A stretch of 18,862 bases of DNA from assembly GCA_035527715.1 (NCBI GenBank), contig DATKZY010000114.1:1-18862 (forward strand), in the 5' to 3' direction. Made by a program: the position numbers and the translations under genes. A model generated the notes under the pieces. The model saw nothing but the letters and a program-made list of their open reading frames with translations. It did not search any database and had not been told where the DNA came from. Shown here piece by piece: positions 7,950 to 13,621 of the stretch; position 1 is the stretch's first letter, and every line of letters begins with the position of its first letter. The DNA comes from DSUN01 sp035527715 (GTDB lineage Bacteria > Planctomycetota > PUPC01 > DSUN01).

Positions 7950-7979
7950 AGCATGGCAGGGCCGCGGCCCCGTTGTCAA
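7950..7979 (-). promoter_or_regulatory. Putative promoter of the SUMF1-fold gene
   Basis: Minus strand: TTGACA (7979-7974), 18-nt spacer, CATGCT (7955-7950). The -35 box is perfect and the -10 weak. It predicts a transcript starting near 7943, the outer edge of the hairpin. Confidence 0.4.
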
Positions 7980-8002
7980 GCCCGTGAGCCGCCCCGGGTT
8001 AA

Positions 8003-8175
8003 GGTGGCCATCTTGACGGGGCCGGGACGGCGGATGGCAAGCGCGAAGTGGGTGCCATAAGTAGCGATGGCCACTGACTTTGCGGCGTCCACCCGCCCGC
8101 CTGCCTAGTGTGGTTTCAAGATGGCCACCCCGTGTGTTGCGCGGTGGCCATCTTGGCCATCTTGAGCATCTTGGG
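8003..8175. repeat. Three copies of a 13-bp word, one pair forming a hairpin, plus a 9-bp phased run
   Basis: GGTGGCCATCTTG occurs at 8003-8015 and 8143-8155 and inverted at 8117-8129. The last two make a 13-bp perfect stem with a 13-nt loop, about 50 nt past the stop of the minus-strand gene at 8205. It could end that operon, but no T-run follows. Units CCATCTTGG, CCATCTTGA, GCATCTTGG then repeat with a 9-bp period. No gene was seen in 7892-8204 apart from these elements and the promoter/hairpin of the SUMF1-fold gene. Confidence 0.8.
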
Positions 8176-8204
8176 GGCGGCAACCACGGCTTGTTGGCGA
8201 ACGG

Positions 8205-9011
8205 TCACTTGCCCTGCTTGTCGAGGGCTTCGCAGAAGATCTCGATGTCGTCGCGGATCTCGTTGGGGCGGTTCTTGGGGAAGAAGCCGATGCAGACGAT
8301 GTCGGTGGGCTTGAGGTGGCGGACGGCGTAGGGGATGGCCTCGGCCGGGTCGTTGCGGCCTGCGCCCATGATCTTGTAGGCGACGCAGGGCCGCTTGAGC
8401 TCGCGGAGGAGGTTGGCGGCCGCCTTGCGGTCGTCGGCTCGGTAGCGCTCGTTGGGGTCGGCCACGTCCACCTTGCCGCGGCGGCCGGTGAGGTTGTAGA
8501 AGCAGGCCATGTGGAAGTCGAAGTCGAGGCCGAGTGCCTGCACGTCGCGGTGGGTCTTGGGCTGGTGGCCCGCGAGGCCGCTGGGGCCGCCGAGGGTGCG
8601 GAGGAGGGCGAGGGCGTCGCGGAGGTCCTCGAGCTTGCCGGCCTCCTGGAGGGAGTCGGTGACGCCGCCCTGGACGTAGATGCCGGTGGCTCCGCCGCCC
8701 TTGGCGCTCTTGATGTTCTCGAGCATGTTGCGGTGCTCGGGGGCGTGCTGGGCGAACCACTGGATTTTGCCGCCCTCGTTCCAGTACTCGCGGAGCAGGC
8801 GGATGATGTGGGCGTCGGCGCGCAGGAAGGCGGTGTTGATGCCCAGCTCCTCGCACTGGAACAGGGTCTCCTTGATGTGGGCGGCGGTGTAGTAGTCCTT
8901 CATCGCGCGGTCGAGGGCGGCGTCCTGGTGTCCGATGCCGCTGAAGGGGTTTCCGCCGACGGCGATGCGGCTGACGCGGGCGCCACAGAAGTCGATTTGG
9001 GGAAGCGGCAT
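8205..9011 (-). CDS. TIM-barrel-like protein, last gene of the ktr operon
   Basis: This is a 268-aa soluble protein. The ATG at 9011 has GGAG six bases upstream and fits the start of the first strand (QIDFCGARVSRIAVGGNPFSG). Alternating strand/helix segments (GINTAFLRADAH, KIQWFAQHAPE, ATGIYVQGG, GLDFDFHMACFYN, PCVAYKIMGAGRNDP, PTDIVCIGFFPKN) suggest a TIM barrel, vaguely like aldo/keto reductases or other barrel enzymes. I see no aldo/keto reductase Asp-Tyr-Lys-His set that I can assign with confidence, so no activity is claimed. It follows the PAS membrane protein by 16 bp and probably shares its transcript. What it has to do with potassium transport is unclear; it may simply be an operon passenger. 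Confidence 0.75.
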   Translation of the reverse strand: MPLPQIDFCGARVSRIAVGGNPFSGIGHQDAALDRAMKDYYTAAHIKETLFQCEELGINTAFLRADAHIIRLLREYWNEGGKIQWFAQHAPEHRNMLENIKSAKGGGATGIYVQGGVTDSLQEAGKLEDLRDALALLRTLGGPSGLAGHQPKTHRDVQALGLDFDFHMACFYNLTGRRGKVDVADPNERYRADDRKAAANLLRELKRPCVAYKIMGAGRNDPAEAIPYAVRHLKPTDIVCIGFFPKNRPNEIRDDIEIFCEALDKQGK

Positions 9012-9027
9012 GTCTGCTCCTGCTGGC

Positions 9028-9813
9028 TCAACTCGTGCCGGCGGCTCCGCCCGCGGCGGGGGGGAGCGGCGGAGGCGTCGGCGCGGCGTCGCGGGGGAGG
9101 GGGGGGAACAGGAACCCGAGGACGTAGAGAACGGTCCCTTCGTCGCTCTGGACACCGAACACGCGCACGCTGACCTCCCTGGCGGCCTGGCGGACGGGCA
9201 GGTGAAGGGTGAGCGCGGCGTCGGCCCGGGTGCGCTCGCCCTTGGCCACGGAGTTGTAGAGCTGCGCGAACTCACGGTTGGCCGGCAGCACGAGGACGGA
9301 GAGGAGGGAGAAGCGGTCCACCTTGACCCCGAAGAGCTGGCGTGCGGCGCGGCTGAGGTGGAGCAGGTTGTCCTCGAGGTCGGCCATGAAGAAGGAGACG
9401 CCTGCCTCCTGGAGCACGCTGCTGAAGAGGCGTGTGCCGGCGGCGATCTTCTCGGCCCGGCGGGCGTCGAACTCGATCATGCGGACCAGGGCGCTCTCGA
9501 ACCCGAGGGCCTGGCCCACGGCGGGATGGCGGCGGGCGACGTCGAGCGCGCCCTCGTAGTCGCCCTGGAACAGCTTGCCGCGCAGCTCGCGGACGCCCTG
9601 GTAGATTCGCCGGGCGATGAGGAGGAGCAGGACGAGGCTGGCAACGGCCAGGACGATGACCACGGTGAGCATGGCCCCGAGGGCCGTGGTGTCGGACTGC
9701 ACGATGCCGAGGGGGGCGAGGATGAGGAGGAGGGCGGCGAGGGGCCAGACGATGAGCACCAGCCACAGCCGCGGCACCGAGAGCAGGCGGCGTCGAAGGT
9801 CCAAGAGCGCCAC
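9028..9813 (-). CDS. Membrane protein with cytosolic PAS-like domain
   Basis: This is a 261-aa protein. It starts with GTG at 9813, supported by GAGGGG about seven bases upstream and by lying 3 bp past the ktrA stop. Two transmembrane helices (about residues 15-37 and 45-68) are followed by a linker helix (GDYEGALDVARRHPAVGQALGFESALVRMIEFDARRAEKI). A PAS-like domain follows at about 128-240: LFSSVLQEAGVSFFMADLEDNLLHLSRAARQLFGV, then strands ending in GTVLYVLGFLFP. The tail is proline/alanine-rich. No kinase, GGDEF or methyl-accepting output domain is present. Tight linkage to ktrBA suggests it senses a signal and modulates potassium uptake or another membrane partner; that is inference. The PAS call rests on pattern only. 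Confidence 0.75.
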   Translation of the reverse strand: MALLDLRRRLLSVPRLWLVLIVWPLAALLLILAPLGIVQSDTTALGAMLTVVIVLAVASLVLLLLIARRIYQGVRELRGKLFQGDYEGALDVARRHPAVGQALGFESALVRMIEFDARRAEKIAAGTRLFSSVLQEAGVSFFMADLEDNLLHLSRAARQLFGVKVDRFSLLSVLVLPANREFAQLYNSVAKGERTRADAALTLHLPVRQAAREVSVRVFGVQSDEGTVLYVLGFLFPPLPRDAAPTPPPLPPAAGGAAGTS

Positions 9814-9816
9814 GGG

Positions 9817-10503
9817 TCATCCCCTCAAGAGGGCCTGAATGTCGTCGTTCTCGCCCGCCAGGACCAGCAGGTCGCCCTCCTCGAGCTTGTCGGACGGCTT
9901 CGGCACCATGCTGATCTCCTCGCGGAGCGCGCGGCGGCCCCGCTCGTCCACGTCGGGCCGCCGCTTCTTGATGGCCACGATGTTCACGTTGTGGCGTTGG
10001 CGGAGCTGGGCCTGCTCGACGGTCTGGCCGACGAGCTTCTCGGGCACGTCAATCTCCACGATGCTGTGGCCGGTGGCGAGGGTGAAGAAGCGGTGGACCT
10101 CGCCGATGGCGAGCGTGGTGGCGATGGCCTCGCCCATCTCGCGCTCGACGTTGATGATCTTGTTGGCGCCGATGGCGCGCAGGATGCGCTCCTGGGTGGC
10201 GGTGGTGGCCCGGGCGAACACGCGGGGCACGCCGAGCTGTTTGAGGAGGGCGGTGGTGAGGATGTTGGCCTCGATGTTCGAGCCCATCGTCACGATGGCC
10301 GTCTGCACCTGCTCGAGGCCCACGGCGCGCAGCGCCCGCTCGTCCGTCGAGTCGAGCTGCACGGCCATGGACACGTGCTCCTTCACCGCCTCGACCCGCT
10401 CGGGGTTGGTGTCGAACGCCAGCACCTCGGCCCCCTGCTGCACGAGCGCCTCGGCGAGCGTGGTCCCAAACTGTCCCAGGCCGAACACGGCGACGCGTGG
10501 CAT
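9817..10503 (-). CDS. ktrA: Potassium uptake regulatory subunit KtrA (TrkA family)
   Basis: The 228-aa protein has one RCK unit, the size of KtrA rather than the doubled TrkA of enterobacteria. The Rossmann nucleotide-binding motif is VAVFGLGQFGTTLAEAL (GxGxFG at residues 8-13), with the acidic residue ending strand two in AFDTNPER. AIVTMGSNIEANILTTALLKQLG and RVFARATTATQERILRAIGANKIINVEREMGE are standard RCK_N blocks. Residues about 140-228 form the RCK_C domain (VEIDVPEKLVGQTVEQAQLR...EEGDLLVLAGENDDIQALL). RCK rings bind ATP/ADP or NAD(H) and gate the KtrB channel at the inner membrane face. It follows ktrB by 18 bp and precedes the PAS protein. Confidence 0.95.
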   Translation of the reverse strand: MPRVAVFGLGQFGTTLAEALVQQGAEVLAFDTNPERVEAVKEHVSMAVQLDSTDERALRAVGLEQVQTAIVTMGSNIEANILTTALLKQLGVPRVFARATTATQERILRAIGANKIINVEREMGEAIATTLAIGEVHRFFTLATGHSIVEIDVPEKLVGQTVEQAQLRQRHNVNIVAIKKRRPDVDERGRRALREEISMVPKPSDKLEEGDLLVLAGENDDIQALLRG

Positions 10504-10521
10504 TGGTCTGCTCCTCCAGCC

Positions 10522-12291
10522 CTACCCCACCATGATGTGGGTGTTCGGGTACTTGTAGCGCGCCGGGCGGCCGTCGCCCAGCAGGGAGAACATGAGCGTG
10601 AGCGGGCCGAGGCGCCCGGCGAACATGAGCACGAGGATGACCAGCTTGCCCGCGTCCGACAGGGCCGCGGTGATGCCAGTCGAGAGCCCCACGGTGCCGA
10701 AGGCCGACACCTGCTCGAAGAGCAGCTTGTCGAACGGCTGCTTGGGCTCCACGCTGGTGAGCGCGACCGTCGCCACAACGAGCAGAAGGATGGAGAACGT
10801 GACCAGGGCGATGGTGCGGCGAATGGTCGAGCGCGGCACGGTGCGGTCGAACAGCTCGACCTCGGGCCGGCGGCGGAACGCGGAGCGCATGGCCTGGAAG
10901 AGAATCGCCGCCGTCGTGGTCTTGATGCCGCCCCCCGTGGAGCCGGGCGAGGCGCCGATGAACATCAGGAACATCAGCACCACGAGCGCCGGGGTGCGCA
11001 CCGCGGCGATGTTCACCGTGTTGAAGCCGGCCGTGCGCGCGGTGACGGACTGGAAGTAGCTGGCGAGCACCCGCTCGCCTGGCGGCAGCGGCCCGAGGGT
11101 GGCGGGGGCTTCGAGGAGGTAGAACACGACGGCGCCGGCCACGATGAGCACGGCCGACGTGACAAGCACCACCTTGGTCTGGGTGTGGAGCCGGGGCGAG
11201 CGGCCCTCGCCCAGGCGCCGCCGCCGGCCCACGACCAGCAGGTCGCGCAGCACGGGGAAGCCCAGCCCGCCGACGATGATGAGCGTGGTGATCGTGAGGT
11301 TCAGCCCCACGTGTGCGCGATACCCCTCGAAGCTCTTGCCATACAGCGAGAAGCCCGCGTTGCAGAAAGAGGACACAGAGTGGAAGATCGAGGAATACAC
11401 GGTCTGCACAGTGTAGCCTTCATGGCCGGCGAGGCAGAAGAAGAGGACGACCGCGCCCACCGCCTCGACGGCCAGGGTGGTCAGCGCGATGAAGCGCACC
11501 AGCGTCCGGGCCTCCCGCGCCGACTCCTGGTCGAGCATGGACTGGAGTGCGACGCCCTGGGAGGCCGAGATCGCGCGCCCGGCCATCACGAACATCCCGG
11601 CGGAGAAGGTCATGATGCCCAGCCCGCCGAGCTGAATCAGCACCAGGATCACCGCCTGGCCGAAGAGCGTGAAATCCGTCCCCGTGTCCAGCACGACCAG
11701 GCCCGTGACGCACACGGCCGACGTGGAGGTGAACAGCGCGTCCACCACCCCGATGCTCTGCGCGCTGGCGCTGGCGATCGGCAGGGCCAGGAGCGCGGCG
11801 CCGACGAGGATCGCCCCGGCGAAGCTCCCCACCAGCAGCGGCGCGGGATGCCGCCATAGCCGGCCCACCAGCCGCCGCACCCAGCCCACCCGCGCCAGGG
11901 CCGCCAGCGATGCAGCCCCCCCGCGCACGAGGAACCACGACCACGTGGCCTGCCCGCCGGCCAGCGCGTCCAGCAGCGCCGCCAGGGCCAGCGCGTCGAA
12001 CCACCGCGAGGCCGCGAAGCGGAGCCGTCGCTCCGCCACCGCGATCCGCACCACCCCTTCCGCCAGGAAGACCACCAGCAGCGCACGGTCGAGCTGCCGG
12101 AACAACGGCCCCCACGACGCCACGAGCCTGCCGAAGTCGCAGGCCAGCGCCACGCCCCCGATGGCCGCCACGATCGTCACGTCCAGCACCCGAAGCGCCA
12201 CCGTCGTCACCCGGCGCACGCGGGCCATGGTCGCTGTGGGGGATGTTGCCATGGCGCTGACATCCGGTGCCCCGCGGCGCCCGGGCCGCAT
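10522..12291 (-). CDS. ktrB: Potassium uptake channel subunit KtrB/TrkH with extra N-terminal membrane domain
   Basis: This is a 589-aa integral membrane protein. All four pore-loop repeats are present: STSAVCVTGL (189-198), SSFCNAGFSLYG (307-318), SVTARTAGFNT (415-425) and SAFGTVGLSTGIT (529-541). With KtrA it forms a potassium (often sodium-coupled) uptake system in the inner membrane. Residues about 28-145 are not part of the KtrB core. They hold about four helices with FLAEGVVRIAVAERRLRFAASRWFDALALAALL, which resembles helices S2-S3 of voltage-sensor domains, and an Arg-rich fourth helix (ARVGWVRRLVGRLWRH). Extended TrkH proteins are known in some phyla. The start is uncertain: ATGs at 12291, 12252 and 12228 are possible and none has a convincing ribosome site. 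A promoter lies just upstream. Confidence 0.94.
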   Translation of the reverse strand: MRPGRRGAPDVSAMATSPTATMARVRRVTTVALRVLDVTIVAAIGGVALACDFGRLVASWGPLFRQLDRALLVVFLAEGVVRIAVAERRLRFAASRWFDALALAALLDALAGGQATWSWFLVRGGAASLAALARVGWVRRLVGRLWRHPAPLLVGSFAGAILVGAALLALPIASASAQSIGVVDALFTSTSAVCVTGLVVLDTGTDFTLFGQAVILVLIQLGGLGIMTFSAGMFVMAGRAISASQGVALQSMLDQESAREARTLVRFIALTTLAVEAVGAVVLFFCLAGHEGYTVQTVYSSIFHSVSSFCNAGFSLYGKSFEGYRAHVGLNLTITTLIIVGGLGFPVLRDLLVVGRRRRLGEGRSPRLHTQTKVVLVTSAVLIVAGAVVFYLLEAPATLGPLPPGERVLASYFQSVTARTAGFNTVNIAAVRTPALVVLMFLMFIGASPGSTGGGIKTTTAAILFQAMRSAFRRRPEVELFDRTVPRSTIRRTIALVTFSILLLVVATVALTSVEPKQPFDKLLFEQVSAFGTVGLSTGITAALSDAGKLVILVLMFAGRLGPLTLMFSLLGDGRPARYKYPNTHIMVG

Positions 12292-12326
12292 GGGGGCGAC
12301 TGCTGTAGCTCCCTCAAACCGCCATG

Positions 12327-12356
12327 ATTATATCGTGGAGGCGGCGGCCGGCGCAA
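12327..12356 (-). promoter_or_regulatory. Promoter of the ktr operon
   Basis: Minus strand: TTGCGC (12356-12351), 18-nt spacer, consensus TATAAT (12332-12327). Transcription would begin near 12320, about 30-70 nt before the candidate ktrB start codons. The AT-rich -10 stands out in very GC-rich DNA. Confidence 0.6.
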
Positions 12357-12411
12357 CCCGCCCGGCCGGGCGGAGTATGGCCCCCAGTTCTGGCGGAAGG
12401 CTGCCGCGGGG

Positions 12412-12482
12412 AAAAGACACCCGCTGTCTTTTGCCGGAACGGCCCTCCGGGTGCTTCGCACAAAAGACAGCGGGTGTCTTTT
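12412..12482. repeat. Nested palindrome: 21-bp inverted repeat whose arms are themselves palindromic
   Basis: Positions 12412-12432 and 12462-12482 are perfect reverse complements with a 29-nt spacer. Each arm reads AAAAGACA, five bases (CCCGC or GCGGG), TGTCTTTT, so each can form its own 8-bp hairpin. It lies between mobB's stop and the ktr promoter, both on the minus strand. Each minus-strand stem ends in TTTT, so it may double as a transcription terminator for mobB. Confidence 0.88.
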
Positions 12483-12538
12483 CGCCCTGCAATGCGGAGT
12501 CTGTCAGAACTCGGGGCCATGCTCGGCCGGGCGGGCCC

Positions 12539-13039
12539 TCAGGCGGTCGTGCGGGGGAAGCGGGCGGCGATGAAGTCGGCGATGGACGCCGCATCGCTCA
12601 GGTTCAGCCAGGGGATGCCCAGGTCGAGCGGCGCATCGCTCGCGATGGCCAGCCAGGCGGGCTGGCCGTCGTAGAGGGGCAGGGGATGGGTGCCCGTGCG
12701 GAAGACCTCGATCTTGGGCAGGGCCGAGGTCTTGTGCCCTTCGACGAGCACGAGATCGGCGTCGGGCAGGCATTCGGCCAGGATCTGCTCGAGCCGCGGG
12801 GGCCGCGCCGTGCGGCGGACGAGGGCCACCTTGTCGTCGGCGTACACCACGCTGGCCTCGGCCCCCGCCTCGAAGTGGCGGCGGCTGTCCTTGCCCGGCA
12901 GGTCGAAGTCGAAGTGGTGGGCCGGGCGCTTCACCGTGGCCACGCGGTAGCCACGGCGGCGCAGCTCGGGGATGAGGCGCTCGATGAGCGTGGTCTTGCC
13001 GACGTGTCTCTGGCCGACGATGCAGAGGGCGTGGGGCAT
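12539..13039 (-). CDS. mobB: Molybdopterin-guanine dinucleotide biosynthesis protein MobB
   Basis: The 166-aa P-loop GTPase is of normal MobB length. The Walker A motif GQRHVGKTTL is at residues 9-18, after LCIVG. RVATVKRPAHHFDFDLPGKDSRRHFEAGAEASVVYADDKVALVRR is the characteristic MobB block (TVKR...D..GKDS...AGA). DLVLVEGHKTSALPKIEVFR is the second signature. MobB assists MobA in attaching GMP to molybdopterin, giving the MGD cofactor of DMSO reductase-type enzymes. Its ATG directly follows the stop of the upstream 65-aa gene (TGAATG, minus strand), so the two are translationally linked. No mobA, moa or molybdoenzyme gene is in the window. Confidence 0.93.
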   Translation of the reverse strand: MPHALCIVGQRHVGKTTLIERLIPELRRRGYRVATVKRPAHHFDFDLPGKDSRRHFEAGAEASVVYADDKVALVRRTARPPRLEQILAECLPDADLVLVEGHKTSALPKIEVFRTGTHPLPLYDGQPAWLAIASDAPLDLGIPWLNLSDAASIADFIAARFPRTTA

Positions 13040-13237
13040 TCAGTGCTTCTGCTTTGTGCCGCCGAAGCAGCCGAGCTGGCAGGCGGTGATCTTGATGCCC
13101 AGCTCGTCGGCCGCCTGGCCCACCCGGATGCGGGGGATGCCCAGCTCCTCGGCGATGGCAAACGCTGCCGCGCACGGCAGTGGGCCGTCCTTCGCGCGTC
13201 GCCGCAGCTCGGCCGCCAACTTCTCTTCGACCGCCAT
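13040..13237 (-). CDS. 65-aa protein with C-terminal CxxxC, upstream of mobB
   Basis: This small basic protein reads as a helical DNA- or nucleotide-binding-like unit (FAIAEELGIPRIRVGQAADELGIKI) followed by TACQLGCFGG and a KQKH tail. The ATG at 13237 is chosen because the further upstream frame is low-complexity and overlaps a foldable leader. The ribosome site is weak (GGCGGGGCGATCC). The stop abuts the mobB ATG with no gap, which strongly supports a two-gene operon. The CxxxC pair could bind a metal or a pterin-like ligand. A winged-helix-like molybdenum regulator or a MobB partner are both possible. I do not recognise a named family. Confidence 0.7.
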   Translation of the reverse strand: MAVEEKLAAELRRRAKDGPLPCAAAFAIAEELGIPRIRVGQAADELGIKITACQLGCFGGTKQKH

Positions 13238-13285
13238 GGATCGCCCCGCCGTTGCCCCCCCCGAACAGGGATGGCCCCGACGCCA

Positions 13286-13369
13286 GTGGGGGGAAACCTC
13301 CCCCACGATCCTCTCCGTCAGCCTCGGGCCGGGATGAGGCCGATCGGACAGGATGCAGTGGGGGAGGTT
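13286..13369 (-). promoter_or_regulatory. Structured leader with alternative helices before the molybdenum operon
   Basis: In minus-strand RNA, AACCUCCCCCAC (13369-13358) pairs perfectly over 12 bp with GUGGGGGAGGUU (13306-13295). They enclose a GCCUC/GAGGC hairpin (13340-13336 with 13325-13321) and UCCG/CGGA and UCCU/AGGA contacts. The same GUGGGGG can instead pair with CCCCCAC at 13292-13286 in a tight 7-bp hairpin. The two pairings exclude each other. A G-run downstream (13262-13255) could take up the released C-run near the start codon. This layout is typical of attenuators and riboswitches, but it does not match the Moco aptamer as I remember it. Confidence 0.45.
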
Positions 13370-13422
13370 AAACCATCCAAACGGGCGTCGGGCGTCTGGA
13401 GAGGACCCTTCGATTACCCCAT

Positions 13423-13450
13423 AGTGTATCGGATTTCGCGCAAAACGCAA
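13423..13450 (-). promoter_or_regulatory. Promoter of the mobB operon
   Basis: Minus strand: TTGCGT (13450-13445), 16-nt spacer, TACACT (13428-13423). The predicted start near 13415 gives a leader of about 178 nt that contains the whole structured region. It is back-to-back with the plus-strand promoter at 13465-13493. Confidence 0.4.
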
Positions 13451-13464
13451 GCGCTTTGTCGCAC

Positions 13465-13493
13465 TTGCCGCAGGGGACGCGAATCGCTAGAAT
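13465..13493 (+). promoter_or_regulatory. Promoter of the beta-propeller/cytochrome gene
   Basis: TTGCCG (13465-13470), exact 17-nt spacer, TAGAAT (13488-13493). Predicted start near 13500, so an 8-bp tandem array is at the 5' end of a leader of about 120 nt. Confidence 0.5.
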
Positions 13494-13503
13494 TGTAGGG
13501 GTT

Positions 13504-13535
13504 GGATGGGTGGATGAATGGAAGGGTGGATGGCT
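13504..13535. repeat. Four tandem 8-bp units (GGATGGGT-like)
   Basis: GGATGGGT, GGATGAAT, GGAAGGGT, GGATGGCT in exact 8-bp phase, right after the predicted transcription start of the beta-propeller gene. In-frame translation from an ATG at 13502 would read through it, but the signal peptide begins later, at 13622. Confidence 0.75.
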
Positions 13536-13621
13536 GTCGGCATCTGAAGCCAGTCCCCCTTCTGCCATTTGTTCGCTCCCTCCATGATGTCCCTCGCACT
13601 CACGGAGAGGTCTACCGAGAG

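Noticed and set aside
8935..11859. A 974-codon open frame on the plus strand opposite the ktr operon
   Set aside because: It is antisense to four genes with clear protein signatures and is full of His/Glu/Gly/Arg-rich low-complexity sequence, typical of the complementary strand of GC-rich codons.
13286..13369. A canonical Moco riboswitch
   Set aside because: The position upstream of mobB fits, but I could not find the conserved core of that aptamer, so only a generic structured leader is claimed.
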